From: Mycetohabitans rhizoxinica HKI 454
GTDB taxonomy: Bacteria; Pseudomonadota; Gammaproteobacteria; Burkholderiales; Burkholderiaceae
Length of the DNA: 28,126 nt
Assembly (NCBI RefSeq): GCF_000198775.1
Contig: NC_014723.1
Coordinates: 144,400 to 172,525, forward strand
Direction: 5' to 3'
The first letter of the stretch is position 1, and every line of letters starts with the position of its first letter. Below are positions 1 through 6,585 of this stretch, one piece after another. The notes beneath the pieces were generated by a model. That model made no database searches. It saw only the letters and a list, made by a program, of their open reading frames with translations, and had not been told where the DNA came from. The position numbers and the translations under genes were made by a program.

Positions 1-91
1 CGTTTGATCGCAGGGCTGCTGTACTTGCAGTATGCGTTCGACCTGTCGGATGAGGATGTGATTTGGCAATGACTGAAGAACCCGTATTTGG
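1..91 (+). pseudogene. IS5-family transposase scrap
   Basis: The forward translation (RLIAGLLYLQ, then DLSDEDVIWQ) matches residues about 60-90 of the IS5-family transposase found interrupted at 6742-12232. Here the tryptophan codon after VIWQ is TGA. Similarity stops near position 90, where group II intron-like sequence begins. The piece runs off the left edge of the window, so its upstream part is unseen. It is a non-functional relic. Confidence 0.75.
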
Positions 92-597
92 GTACGCCAG
101 GAGACCGGCAAGGTGTAGGTGGTGAGAGTCCACTACGATGAAGGCATAGCGAGCCACATCGCCCCCGAGCCGTGCGCGGGCATCCGTGAGGAGGTCAGCG
201 AAGCGTCGGCAGGGGAACGTGCAGGCCAGCCATGGAGCCACGAAATGGTTGATATCCCGGATGCCGACGCGCTCCAGTACGTGGAAGGCAATATGAGCGG
301 GCGCGACATCGCGAGTGCCTGCCGATCCGGCGTGGTCGTAGAACCTGGCATGCACGCAAGCGCCTTGCACGGGAGGCGGGAGATCTCACGTCTGACCTGG
401 CGCTGTAGCGGTATTGGCCAGGCCCGCATCGGGAAGGCGAGGAGCCGAAGCCGATGATGCACGGGCGTGAGAAGTCAGACTCCGCCGTAGTAGCGAAGAA
501 ACCTGCGAACAAGGTCGGGGAGCCGGCCGCGCAGTGGGTGGAGCCAAGGGCGGGGACCGAAGGGAACGCGAACCAGAATCGCACGTGCCGGGCGCAG
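92..597 (+). mobile_element. Group II intron, 5' fragment
   Basis: Sequence starting GTACGCC directly follows the broken IS5 reading frame and continues into a leader with the style of bacterial group II intron domain I (GGTGAGAGTCCACTACG around 121-137). It ends in the N-terminus of a group II maturase reading frame at 454. The usual intron start is GTGYG; GTACG is a slight departure. At about 597 it is cut by ISL3 transposase sequence, so the reverse transcriptase core, domain V and domain VI are missing. It belongs to a different intron type from the one at 7573-11740, judged by the unrelated N-terminal protein sequence. Recognition rests on remembered sequence style, not alignment. Confidence 0.6.
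454..597 (+). pseudogene. Group II intron maturase, N-terminal stub
   Basis: The reading frame starts MMHGREKSDSAVVAKKPANK and continues through a PRAGTEGNA segment. This is the characteristic start of a common proteobacterial intron-encoded reverse transcriptase. Only about 48 residues remain, none of them from the RT domain. At Gln48 the frame continues without a stop into ISL3 transposase sequence, giving an accidental fusion frame ending at 1053. The fusion has no plausible function. Confidence 0.6.
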
Positions 598-1049
598 ATC
601 GTGTCGCGCGATCGCGCTGGTATTGACGCCGAAGGCATCACGCGTGGCGCGCCGCAAGCAATACAAGTGGCCGACCGATGGCATCTGTTGAAGCATCTTG
701 GCGATGCTATTGAGCGCGCGCTAAGTCGCTGTCCAGCCAGCGGCCTATCCGCGAAGTTGCACGCTCGCTCGATCATGAAGACGCTTGTCTCGCATTGCCA
801 GCGATCGAATCGAATTGGCCCGGCGTGGCAACCACATCGCGCGCAAAGGAGCAACAAGCGCAGCGGCGCGAAGCGCGGCTCGCACGCTACGAATCGGTCA
901 TGCGCCACCATCAAAGTGGGATGGCAATCCGCGCGATTGCGCGCATCATGGCATTGGATCGGCGTACGGTGCGGCATTGGATCCACGCCGGTGGGTTTGC
1001 GGAGCGGGCGCAACGGTCACCCGCGGTCAGCAAGTTGGATCCCTATCGC
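598..1049 (+). pseudogene. ISL3-family transposase internal fragment
   Basis: Translation gives VSRDRAGIDAEGITRGAPQA and then VADRWHLLKHLGDAIERALS. After a frameshift near 730 it resumes as RAKEQQAQRREARLARY and DRRTVRHWIHAGGF. These match, in order, residues about 230-390 of the ISL3 transposase on the reverse strand at 26275-27864. The fragment contains the second catalytic Asp (SRD) and the inserted helix-turn-helix, but lacks the zinc-finger N-terminus and the C-terminal Glu. Similarity ends at LDPYR (about 1049). Confidence 0.8.
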
Positions 1050-1114
1050 CTGAGGCTTCGCACAACATATTGGCAAAATGCTCTTCTATTGCCATCAATA
1101 GCACGTGAAATTGG

Positions 1115-1504
1115 CTACCCTTCCGCCTGCGGGGAAAATTTCGCTTCACGCCCGTTATCGCCCGCTGCCGTACCACATACGACGATTACACCACCTGGTA
1201 ATGTCCGGCACAACATGCGGTTTGCCTGAATCGACATGCCGCGTCCATCGCGGTGATGCAGGAAAGAGAAAACGCCCCCTCCAGCGAAGTGTAAGGTATG
1301 CGAGACTGTCTCATGCACACGCACGATTTCATGCCTTAAGATCTGCGAGAGATCATCGATCTGCACTCGCCGAATTTCGACAAGGGTGGCACTGATATCA
1401 CCCGATTCGGAGACAAGATATTTATCCCCTTCGGGTCCCTCGACGAGATAACTGCCGTCCGGGAAATCGGTTCGTATGCTGTTGGAAAGATTGACGAACG
1501 TCAT
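1115..1504 (-). CDS. Unidentified 129-residue ORF
   Basis: I do not recognise this protein. The ORF is open further upstream (to 1654), but that extension runs antisense through an IS5 scrap, so I use the internal ATG at 1504 (MTFVNLSNSIRTDF). The middle is acidic and globular-looking (YLVEGPEGDKYLVSESGD). The C-terminal third is Gly/Cys-rich (CRTLPGGVIVVCGTAAGD). There is no signal peptide, no membrane segment and no clear ribosome binding site. It lies between the ISL3 scrap and an IS5 scrap. It may be the remnant of a larger gene or a chance ORF. Confidence 0.3.
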   Translation of the reverse strand: MTFVNLSNSIRTDFPDGSYLVEGPEGDKYLVSESGDISATLVEIRRVQIDDLSQILRHEIVRVHETVSHTLHFAGGGVFSFLHHRDGRGMSIQANRMLCRTLPGGVIVVCGTAAGDNGREAKFSPQAEG

Positions 1505-1553
1505 GCGCGGTGCCACAGCCGATGTGGAATGCGTTGCTTGGAATAAGTTCCGA

Positions 1554-1605
1554 TCATCGCGGGGCTGCTGTACTTGCAGCATGCCTTCGATTTGTCGGAT
1601 GAGAA
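1554..1605 (+). pseudogene. IS5-family transposase micro-fragment
   Basis: About 50 bp encode IAGLLYLQHAFDLSDE, the same conserved segment as at 1-60 and at about 6925 in the interrupted IS5 transposase. Both sides diverge immediately. It is a scar of an IS5 copy related to, but not identical with, the one at 6623-12267. Confidence 0.65.
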
Positions 1606-1685
1606 GATGATCACCGATCTCTCCGAGATCCGTTTGCGCTGTCCAAGCATCCACTTATGTTAACGGAAGCGCATTACATCGCTGA

Positions 1686-1772
1686 CTAGCGCGCTTGCGG
1701 ATTGTTCGCGTCGCCGACCCACCGCTTCGTGTTGTTCAGCGCGTACATCAAGTTCCAGAACTTGTTGCTCAT
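1686..1772 (-). CDS. 28-residue ORF after the mazF-like gene
   Basis: A short reverse-strand ORF, MSNKFWNLMYALNNTKRW followed by VGDANNPQAR, starts 11 nt after the stop codon of the mazF-like gene. A purine-rich TGAGGAAAA lies about 5 nt before its ATG, suggesting real translation coupled to the toxin operon. The product is basic and aromatic, with no recognised domain. It could be the N-terminus of a longer gene lost to the IS5 insertion at about 1605. Function is unknown. Confidence 0.25.
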   Translation of the reverse strand: MSNKFWNLMYALNNTKRWVGDANNPQAR

Positions 1773-1782
1773 CGCGTTTTCC

Positions 1783-2130
1783 TCATTCAATAATCGTCTG
1801 AAACCGAGCCAGCGCGTCCTCAACCACTTCAACTGGCGCACGTTCGAGCTTACGCGCGCCGCGTGCCTCCAGGTCGAGCATACGCGCCATGTTGACGAGC
1901 GCTACACCTTGCGTCTCGGTTCCAGAACCGGAAAGCGGTACGGCGAACCCAGCAAAGCGAGCCGATGCGCCGCCTTGGGTGATCGGGGCAACGAGCGCCA
2001 CGCCCAAGGCGTTGAACACCGCCGGAGATAGAACGAGCGCCGGGCGAAAATCGCCTTGCTGCTCTCGCCCGACAGTCGGGTTTAGGCTCACCCGCACGAT
2101 ATCACCGCGCTCGAACTTGACCCTCCTCAC
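1783..2130 (-). CDS. MazF/PemK-family endoribonuclease toxin
   Basis: This is the toxin of a type II toxin-antitoxin pair; the family cleaves mRNA at short sequences in the cytoplasm. The protein shows the PemK-like barrel signature: FERGDIVRVSLNPTVGREQQ near the N-terminus, then RPALVLSP, LVAPITQGG and the late VALVNMARMLDL segment. About 115 residues is normal length, and the C-terminus (EDALARFQTIIE) is typical. I choose GTG at 2130, which overlaps the antitoxin stop as GTGA; a TTG three bases upstream is possible. It is translationally coupled to the MazE-like gene. I see no lesion and judge it intact. Confidence 0.9.
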   Translation of the reverse strand: MRRVKFERGDIVRVSLNPTVGREQQGDFRPALVLSPAVFNALGVALVAPITQGGASARFAGFAVPLSGSGTETQGVALVNMARMLDLEARGARKLERAPVEVVEDALARFQTIIE

Positions 2131-2378
2131 CAAGCCTCACGCCCCACCGGTTTGACCTCACTCCATGCCGCCATGTCCTCCGGAAAAAAAGCCTTCGTGT
2201 CGCATTGGGCAACAAGATCATCCAGCGAATACTTGCGGCGGGCTGGGGCCAGCATTACGCCATCCGGACGCACGTCGGCGTTTAGTGAACTGCCGATCGA
2301 CGCGTTGATCTGCTCGAGCAGCACACTCGGCAAACGAACTGCCGCGCTATTGCCCCATTTTTGAATCTTGAGTTCCAT
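2127..2378 (-). CDS. MazE/ChpS-family (AbrB-type) antitoxin
   Basis: The 83-residue protein starts MELKIQKWGNSAAVRLPSVL, a classic AbrB/MazE swapped-hairpin DNA-binding domain. A flexible acidic C-terminal tail (about residues 50-83, SLDDLVAQCDTKAFFPED) would bind and neutralise the toxin. An AGGAGG Shine-Dalgarno sits 7 nt before the ATG. The gene is first in a two-gene operon with the MazF-like toxin (4-nt overlap) and has its own sigma70-like promoter. Complexes of this type usually repress their own promoter. It appears intact. Confidence 0.9.
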   Translation of the reverse strand: MELKIQKWGNSAAVRLPSVLLEQINASIGSSLNADVRPDGVMLAPARRKYSLDDLVAQCDTKAFFPEDMAAWSEVKPVGREAW

Positions 2379-2400
2379 CGCAACCTCCTAATGTTTATCC

Positions 2401-2429
2401 ATTGTAGAAACACACGACAAGATTGGCAA
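2401..2429 (-). promoter_or_regulatory. sigma70-like promoter of the mazEF-like operon
   Basis: On the reverse strand TTGCCA (2429-2424) and TACAAT (2406-2401) are separated by exactly 17 nt. The -10 box lies 22 nt before the antitoxin ATG. Both hexamers are near consensus. Confidence 0.65.
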
Positions 2430-2477
2430 GCGCTTTGTGCCTTTAAGTAGGGCGGTTGACGCCATAAATCAGTGTAT

Positions 2478-2705
2478 ATGCGGATCTGGCGATTGCTTGG
2501 ATGTGACGCGGAAAGACCCCATGGTTTGAAATACAGCCTGTTCTATGGTCAGAGCGGCACAAGCGTCATTGGCTACGGTAATGAACGCAGCCAGGGCGAC
2601 CATCGCCACTATCGTGACCGTGAAGTACCCTACGTTTTTTTGATGGCGGGACAGATGGTGAGGGACTTTTGGGGGGAGGTTGGACGCAAAAGGAGCGGAA
2701 AATGA
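2478..2705 (+). CDS. TumE-like (DUF6516) toxin, short N-terminus
   Basis: The core HGLKYSLFYGQ, then GYGNERSQGDHRHYRDRE and a QMVRDFWGEV tail, is the signature of the DUF6516/TumE family, usually paired with an HVO_A0114-type winged-helix antitoxin as here. The mode of action is poorly established. Starts at GTG 2472 or ATG 2478 leave only about 14 residues before HGLKY, whereas I recall relatives having roughly 25-40. An in-frame TGA at 2457 prevents extension, so the N-terminal strand may be missing and the toxin may be attenuated. No good ribosome binding site is visible. The stop overlaps the downstream start as ATGA. Confidence 0.7.
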   Translation: MRIWRLLGCDAERPHGLKYSLFYGQSGTSVIGYGNERSQGDHRHYRDREVPYVFLMAGQMVRDFWGEVGRKRSGK

Positions 2706-3046
2706 GCAAACTGACAGTCCATGTGAGTGGCGCACGTGATATGGGACAGCGGTTCGTGAATGCCTTTGAGCGCACGGCCAGAGGCGAGCATTTTAAGGAA
2801 AGTCACGTCACGTTTCTCTCGTGGCAGGAAATGGTGGCGGCGCTGACGCCAAAACGGCTGGGGCTGCTACGCTATTTGCACCGAGAAAGCGCGGATAGCG
2901 TCAAAGCTTTGGCCTGCGCTTTATCGCGTGACTACAAGCGCGTGCAGGCTGATGCGGTAGCCCTAGAAATTGCCGGTCTGGTCGTGCGGGAAAACGGCCG
3001 CTTGACGGCGCCGTGGGAGGCACTGGCCGCTGAGGTGGCCTTGTAA
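2702..3046 (+). CDS. HVO_A0114/TumA-like winged-helix antitoxin
   Basis: The 114-residue protein contains a MarR-like winged helix: LTPKRLGLLRYLHRESADSV (about 51-70), the recognition region ALSRDYKRVQADAVALEIAG and the wing LVVRENGRLTAP. The antitoxin follows the toxin, as usual for this family. I choose ATG 2702 because AAAGGAG lies 6-8 nt upstream and the ATGA overlap with the toxin stop is typical of coupled pairs; an earlier start at 2669 would lie inside the toxin gene. It likely represses its own operon and binds the TumE-like protein. It appears intact. Confidence 0.8.
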   Translation: MSKLTVHVSGARDMGQRFVNAFERTARGEHFKESHVTFLSWQEMVAALTPKRLGLLRYLHRESADSVKALACALSRDYKRVQADAVALEIAGLVVRENGRLTAPWEALAAEVAL

Positions 3047-3051
3047 GTGAT

Positions 3052-3090
3052 GTGCTCGATGAGCACGCCGCCATTTCCCCTGAAATGGCG
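3052..3090 (+). terminator. Tandem hairpins after the TumE/TumA operon
   Basis: Two perfect hairpins follow the antitoxin stop: GTGCTC-GAT-GAGCAC (3052-3066) and CGCCATTTC-CCCT-GAAATGGCG (3069-3090). There is no T-tract, so they may protect the 3' end or terminate weakly rather than act as a strong intrinsic terminator. Confidence 0.4.
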
Positions 3091-3181
3091 CTACCATTGA
3101 GGCCTGGTGTAGCGTTCCTAATTGGGTCATCCGGCTCCGACGCTACAGGATCCATCCTTCGCGCAAGCGTCGCCGAATGTC

Positions 3182-3206
3182 GGTGACGGCGTCACCTAGT
3201 CTTTTT
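3182..3206 (+). other. Palindrome followed by a T-rich stretch
   Basis: GGTGACG-G-CGTCACC (3182-3196) is a perfect 7-bp inverted repeat with a one-base centre, followed by TAGTCTTTTT. It could fold as a short forward-strand terminator (5-bp stem, 5-nt loop), or be a protein-binding palindrome near the KfrA-like relic. The choice is open. Confidence 0.3.
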
Positions 3207-3323
3207 GAGCGCACGCGTCGGCGGGCGTGGCCGCCCAATAGGGCCGGTGGTCCGACCCGATGCGGACTTAGTTGGTGTGCGCTGCCGCACGCGCCGCACT
3301 TTTTCAGCGTCGGCATTTGCGCG

Positions 3324-3868
3324 CTACAGCGCGGCTAAGTTGCCTTCCAGCGTGCCAATGTGCTGGCGTGCGTCCCCCAGTTGCGCCTGCAGCGCTTGCC
3401 GCTCAGCGCGGCGCTGGGCGTCACTTTCGTCGGCGCGTCGCACCGCCGCATCCTGTTCCTTGATCAGGCGCGCGCTGATGCTGCGCTCATGCTCGGTCTC
3501 CAAGAGCGCGCGCTTTTCGGCCGCTTGCAGCCGTGCTTCGGCGCGCGCGGTGTCGGCCCGCAACTTATCGAGTTCGCGGGCAAAATCGGCGCGCGCCTGG
3601 GCGAGCGCCGCGTCCCGCTCCTGTGCGTCGCGTTGCAGGCGCTCGACTTGCGCGTGCAGCGTCTGGCGCGCTGCCTCAGCCGCCACCAGCGCGCGCTCGA
3701 GTTCCTGCAGGCGTGCCTGTGCCGCGAGCCGCGCCGCGCGGTGTTCTTCAAGGGTGCGTTCGGCGTGCGCGGCAGCTCGCGGGCGGCGGCTACTTCGGCG
3801 GCGGCCGCGTCGCGCTCGAGGCGCATTTCATCAGCTTTTCCGCGACCTGCCAGCGGTCTATTCTCCGC
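3324..3868 (-). pseudogene. KfrA-like coiled-coil gene, frameshifted relic
   Basis: The reverse strand encodes a long Ala/Glu/Arg-rich coiled coil. An upstream frame has ADEMRLERDAAAAEVAAARE; after a frameshift near 3775 it continues as AERTLEEHRAARLAAQARL, then RLQRDAQERDAALAQARADF and ARQHIGTLEGNLAAL. This pattern is typical of the rod of KfrA-type plasmid partition-associated DNA-binding proteins and related cointegrate-resolution proteins. No N-terminal helix-turn-helix can be read upstream, so only the rod survives. Its presence among TA modules supports a plasmid origin for this cluster. Extended ORFs on the forward strand here are shadows of the biased coiled-coil codons. Confidence 0.55.
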
Positions 3869-4059
3869 CTGGCAGCTTGCTGTTTTTAAGCTAGTGGTTC
3901 GTTGCCGACCGCGCGGGCCTCCGGCTTCTGAGGGCATCTTAATACCAGCAGGCGCACCGATGCCCGGGTTTCGCGTTGCGCTAGTAAGTGCAGTGGCAAC
4001 CCTTCTTCGTTTAACCGCAGGGTGTGGTTTTCATTGTTCAGTGGCTAGGCGCGCAACGC

Positions 4060-4466
4060 CTATTTAGGCGTCACGAGCTGCAACCCCGGCAGGTCGGCAA
4101 AGTCGGCGCGGTTAAGTGCATTAGCGCGTCCCCGTGCTCGATCGCCTGCGCCGCGATCCACAAATCATTGTAGCGAGGCCGCGGTGATCGGCCAGACTGC
4201 TTGACAGCGGCCGCAAGCACGCCGAACGCAGCGGCAGTCTGCCGCGACACCTCACGAATCGGGCGCCGCTCGAGCTGTTGTAGATAGGCTGCACGCACGG
4301 CTCGCTCAACAGGATCCGTGCAGGCCTGCACACCAAATCCAAGTTCACCCAACGAAATGACCGAGATGAACACGGATGCATCGCCAGCGAGTTCAATCAC
4401 GGTTTGCGAATCCAGCGTTTTTGCGGCCAACGCAACCCAAATGCAGCTGTCAAGGATTACGCCCAT
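4060..4466 (-). pseudogene. VapC-like PIN-domain toxin with a C-terminal frameshift
   Basis: The protein starts MGVILDSCIWVALAA with the first PIN acidic residue (Asp6). It continues with VISLGELGFGVQA (conserved Glu) and PRYNDLWIAAQA (distal Asp), so the active-site region of this RNase family is present through about residue 112. After ALM the frame slips. The frame that opens to a stop at 4071 gives a nonsense tail, while a +1 frame reads LNRADFADLPGLQLVTPK with a stop at 4060, the usual VapC ending. A single inserted base near 4117 explains it. The start overlaps the antitoxin gene by 10 nt. Activity after loss of the last strand and helix is uncertain. Confidence 0.8.
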
Positions 4467-4711
4467 GGATCTCGCACGCTGTCATCCAAGTCAGTACGGC
4501 TGTCAGCGAGCCAAGCCTGGGCCTGCAGCGGCGTGAGCGCTACGGGCAGCCCCGCGAGCGCTTGGGCAGCGGTCATGGTCGGCTCGGGGGGCACAATTCG
4601 AGCCACCGGAACATGGTTGCGCTCGATGATGACGGTTTGGCCTTGGCGCGCGACGGTATCTAAAACCTGACGGGTTTGTCGGGCAAGCTCGGTGGCAGTG
4701 ATTGCCTGCAT
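4457..4711 (-). CDS. Phd/YefM-family antitoxin (VapB role)
   Basis: The 84-residue protein starts MQAITATELARQTRQVLDTV and continues VIIERNHVPVARIVPPE, the N-terminal Phd/YefM fold that binds DNA as a dimer. The C-terminal part (LADSRTDLDDSVRDPWA) is the acidic toxin-binding tail. GGAGG lies 6-7 nt before the ATG. It is the first gene of the pair with the PIN toxin. It is intact even though its toxin carries a late frameshift. Confidence 0.88.
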   Translation of the reverse strand: MQAITATELARQTRQVLDTVARQGQTVIIERNHVPVARIVPPEPTMTAAQALAGLPVALTPLQAQAWLADSRTDLDDSVRDPWA

Positions 4712-4733
4712 GTTGACCTCCGAATAAGGATCA

Positions 4734-4768
4734 ATACGTATTTTACGTATCCTGTCGCCTTATGTCGA
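4734..4768 (-). promoter_or_regulatory. Autoregulated promoter/operator of the vapBC-like pair
   Basis: A perfect inverted repeat ATACGTA-TTT-TACGTAT occupies 4734-4750. On the reverse strand TCGACA (4768-4763) and TAAAAT (4745-4740) are spaced by 17 nt. The -10 box sits inside the palindrome, as expected for repression by the antitoxin or TA complex. Confidence 0.65.
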
Positions 4769-4783
4769 TTACATATTTCACAA

Positions 4784-4930
4784 GTGCGCGTGACAGCCAA
4801 TTACAGCGACATTACGCGGTTGGTCGCTGCGTCAGTTCAGCATGCTCTCGATGCATACCTCGACGTGCTTGGTCTGCGCGAGGATGACCGGCCCGACGAT
4901 GAGCCGCCGTCACCCGGGTTTCGGATATAA
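4784..4930 (+). CDS. Small ORF of unknown function
   Basis: The frame from GTG 4784 reads VRVTANYSDITRLVAASVQH and ends REDDRPDDEPPSPGFRI. It has an amphipathic helix followed by a charged, proline-containing tail. It is divergent from the vapBC-like promoter. No convincing ribosome binding site is visible, and the frame is open upstream into the antitoxin gene, so the start is uncertain. It may be the end of a decayed gene. I do not recognise it. Confidence 0.25.
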   Translation: MRVTANYSDITRLVAASVQHALDAYLDVLGLREDDRPDDEPPSPGFRI

Positions 4931-5255
4931 AGGAGACAATCGGATCGGAAATGCGCGCTACGCACACGACTGACTGAATGCTAAAAGTCTACGCGTCGAT
5001 TTTTACAACGGCGTCTCGGCAGTATGGCAAGTTTTCTTGAGCAAAAAAAATCGCGTCCAAAGCTTTGCTTCCTGACGAAGTGCTCAAGTGCATGGCTCGG
5101 TTGTGGCAATTCGATATGCCTTTGGAGAGCGTAGACGAGAACCGACTGGATATGGACTGATAATCACGATCGCCCGAACATGGTCCTGGGCGCATTGACG
5201 CCAAAGTCGCGGCTGGCCCTGGCCGCATAAAAAGACGATAGGGTAAAACAAAACG
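4931..5255. other. Intergenic stretch without a convincing gene
   Basis: About 325 bp between the small ORF and the next TA module. A forward frame around 5050-5159 reads SKALLPDEVLKCMARLWQFD and ends ENRLDMD. It has protein-like character but no start signal, so it may be the tail of a lost gene. The long reverse ORF across the region (to 4989) is basic, Ser/Cys-rich and looks like a shadow of the next antitoxin gene. Confidence 0.3.
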
Positions 5256-5303
5256 TTGCCGATCAAGCCAGATGGCACTAAAATGTATTGCAAATGTAAT
5301 ACA
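5256..5303 (+). promoter_or_regulatory. Promoter with overlapping operator for the ParDE-like module
   Basis: TTGCCG (5256-5261) and TAAAAT (5279-5284) are separated by 17 nt. The -10 box abuts the palindrome TGTATTGCAAATGTAATACA (5284-5303; perfect 6-bp arms, 8-nt centre). The operator ends 10 nt before the antitoxin ATG at 5314. This is a classic arrangement for TA autorepression. Confidence 0.7.
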
Positions 5304-5313
5304 TGAGGGCGCC

Positions 5314-5595
5314 ATGATGAAGACAGCGACACTCCCAGCACTGCGTGTCGAGCCCACGCTACGACACGCGGTGGAAGAGGTGCTAAACGAAAGCGAGACA
5401 CTATCGGCGTTTATGGAGTCGGCCCTACGGGCCGGTGTCGCGCATCGACGGCTGCAGCGAGCCTTCATCGCACGTGGCCTTGCGGCCCGAGAAGAGGCGC
5501 AGCGCACTGGCGAATATGTGCAGGCCAATGCAGTACTGACTGAGCTTGAGGATATGCTTGACGCGGCGCGCTCCGCCCGCGGGGCGCACGGTTGA
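5314..5595 (+). CDS. YlcI/YnfO-type antitoxin (ParD-like)
   Basis: The protein MMKTATLPALRVEPTLRHAV, then ETLSAFMESALRAGV and IARGLAAREEAQRTGEYVQA, has a short N-terminal strand followed by helices. This is the ribbon-helix-helix pattern of small antitoxins of the YlcI/YnfO type, with a C-terminal toxin-binding helix (LTELEDMLDAARSA). ATG 5314 and ATG 5317 are both possible starts, with GAGGGC upstream. It is followed by a RelE/ParE toxin with a 4-nt overlap and preceded by a strong promoter/operator. It appears intact. Confidence 0.85.
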   Translation: MMKTATLPALRVEPTLRHAVEEVLNESETLSAFMESALRAGVAHRRLQRAFIARGLAAREEAQRTGEYVQANAVLTELEDMLDAARSARGAHG

Positions 5596-5891
5596 CTTAC
5601 CGCGTTCGCTATACGCGTGCCGCGCGAGCAGATTTGGTGCGGCTGTACCAAGTCCTGCTTGAGCAGGACTTGGATGCGGCTGCCCGCGCGCTCGACGCGA
5701 TCCACCGGGGTGTCGACGTACTGCGTACCTTTCCGTTTACATGCCGCAAGGCTGAAGGGGAAAATCCGTTCCTGCGCGAATTGATTGTATCGTTTGGCTC
5801 ATCGGGTTATGTCGTGCTGTTCGAGATTGAGGAAGGACACACGGTCGCGATCCTCGCGGTACGTTCGCAACGGGAAGAAGACTATTATTGA
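5592..5891 (+). CDS. RelE/ParE-family toxin
   Basis: The 99-residue protein MTYRVRYTRAARADLVRLYQ continues with AIHRGVDVLRTFPFTCRKAE, RELIVSFGSSGYVVLFEIEE and VAILAVRSQREEDYY. This is the full RelE/ParE fold in order: N-terminal strand, two helices, central sheet and the C-terminal VRxQREEDY tail. The family contains mRNA interferases and gyrase poisons, and sequence alone does not decide between them. Initiation is at TTG 5592, overlapping the antitoxin stop as TTGA, which implies coupled and low-level translation. It appears intact. Confidence 0.88.
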   Translation: MTYRVRYTRAARADLVRLYQVLLEQDLDAAARALDAIHRGVDVLRTFPFTCRKAEGENPFLRELIVSFGSSGYVVLFEIEEGHTVAILAVRSQREEDYY

Positions 5892-5956
5892 TGGATATTA
5901 TTCTTTATCATTTGACATAAGTTGATTTATCGCATTATTAGCGTGTAGAAACCAAG

Positions 5957-6408
5957 TAGATGGAATGGTCGCCTCCCGCCTCAGCAGCTGTTTCAGCGAC
6001 TGAGCTGGGTGCTTGGTTTCGGTGCAAATATGCGACAGTGTCTTTTCCATTCTTTCGTGAAGGAGAGATTCAATGGAGCCCACGACGATTGCCATCGACC
6101 TGGCTAAGCGCGTTTTTCAGATCCACTTTGTCGATACGGACGGCACGATTCACAGCAAGGCGCTCAAGCGCGCCCAGATGTTACCGTTCTTCGCCAACCG
6201 GCCAGCGGCCCGGATCGTCATGGAGGCGTGCGGTAGCGCCCACCACTGGGCTCGGCAACTGAGCAGGCTTGGGCACGAAGTCAGGCTCATTGCTGCCCAG
6301 TTCGTGCGCCCGTTCGTCAAGTCGAATAAGAACGACGCGGCAGACGCGGCCGCCATCTGGGAGGCTTCCCAGCGCCCAGGCATGCGCTTTGTTGCCGTCA
6401 AATCGGCG
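5957..6408 (+). pseudogene. IS110/IS1111-type element, left part only
   Basis: This is a second copy, in opposite orientation, of the element at 16316-17671. It retains the end motif ATGGTCGCCTCCC (5965-5977), the leader and the first about 112 codons of the transposase from ATG 6073. Asp9, Glu51, Asp88 and Asp91 of the DEDD-type catalytic domain are present. Matching ends after VAVKSA (about 6408), where an IS3 orfA scrap is joined. A few synonymous differences separate the copies. The C-terminal Ser-containing domain is gone, so it is inactive. Confidence 0.88.
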
Positions 6409-6585
6409 GACCAAGTCCTTCAGTCTCCTCGCTTCCGACACCTGCATGCCGCCGAACCTCGCCCGCCACGTGTAGAACGACGCGTCACTGAACCCGTGCT
6501 GCCTGCATAGATCTTTGACCGGCACACCGGCCTCGGCTTCCTTCAGGAAACCGATGATTTGCCCTTCTAAAAAGCGCTTCTTCAT
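6409..6585 (-). pseudogene. IS3-family OrfA N-terminal fragment
   Basis: Reverse-strand MKKRFLEGQIIGFLKEAEAG followed by DLCRQHGFSDASFYTWRARF is the N-terminal helix-turn-helix of OrfA from IS3-family elements (IS407-like style). The frame runs to ARRLKDLV and then fuses into antisense of the truncated IS110 copy. OrfB and the catalytic domain are absent. A forward frame reading through both pieces to 6510 is a chance fusion. Confidence 0.8.

Noticed and set aside
195..1013. Long reverse ORF of 272 codons
   Set aside because: It runs antisense through the group II intron stub and the ISL3 scrap. Its sequence is Arg/Cys/Pro-rich with no domain, so it is a shadow of high-GC coding DNA.
3205..3894. 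Forward ORF of 229 codons, Ala/Ser/Arg-rich, and overlapping forward frames
   Set aside because: They are antisense to the KfrA-like coiled coil, whose biased codons keep other frames open. Composition is unlike a real protein.
4989..5705. Reverse ORF of 238 codons
   Set aside because: It overlaps the well-supported antitoxin and toxin genes on the other strand and is Ser/Arg/Cys-rich without motifs.
6073..6510. 145-codon forward ORF as an intact IS110 protein
   Set aside because: The last about 33 residues come from reading antisense through an IS3 orfA scrap; it is an accidental fusion of a truncated transposase.
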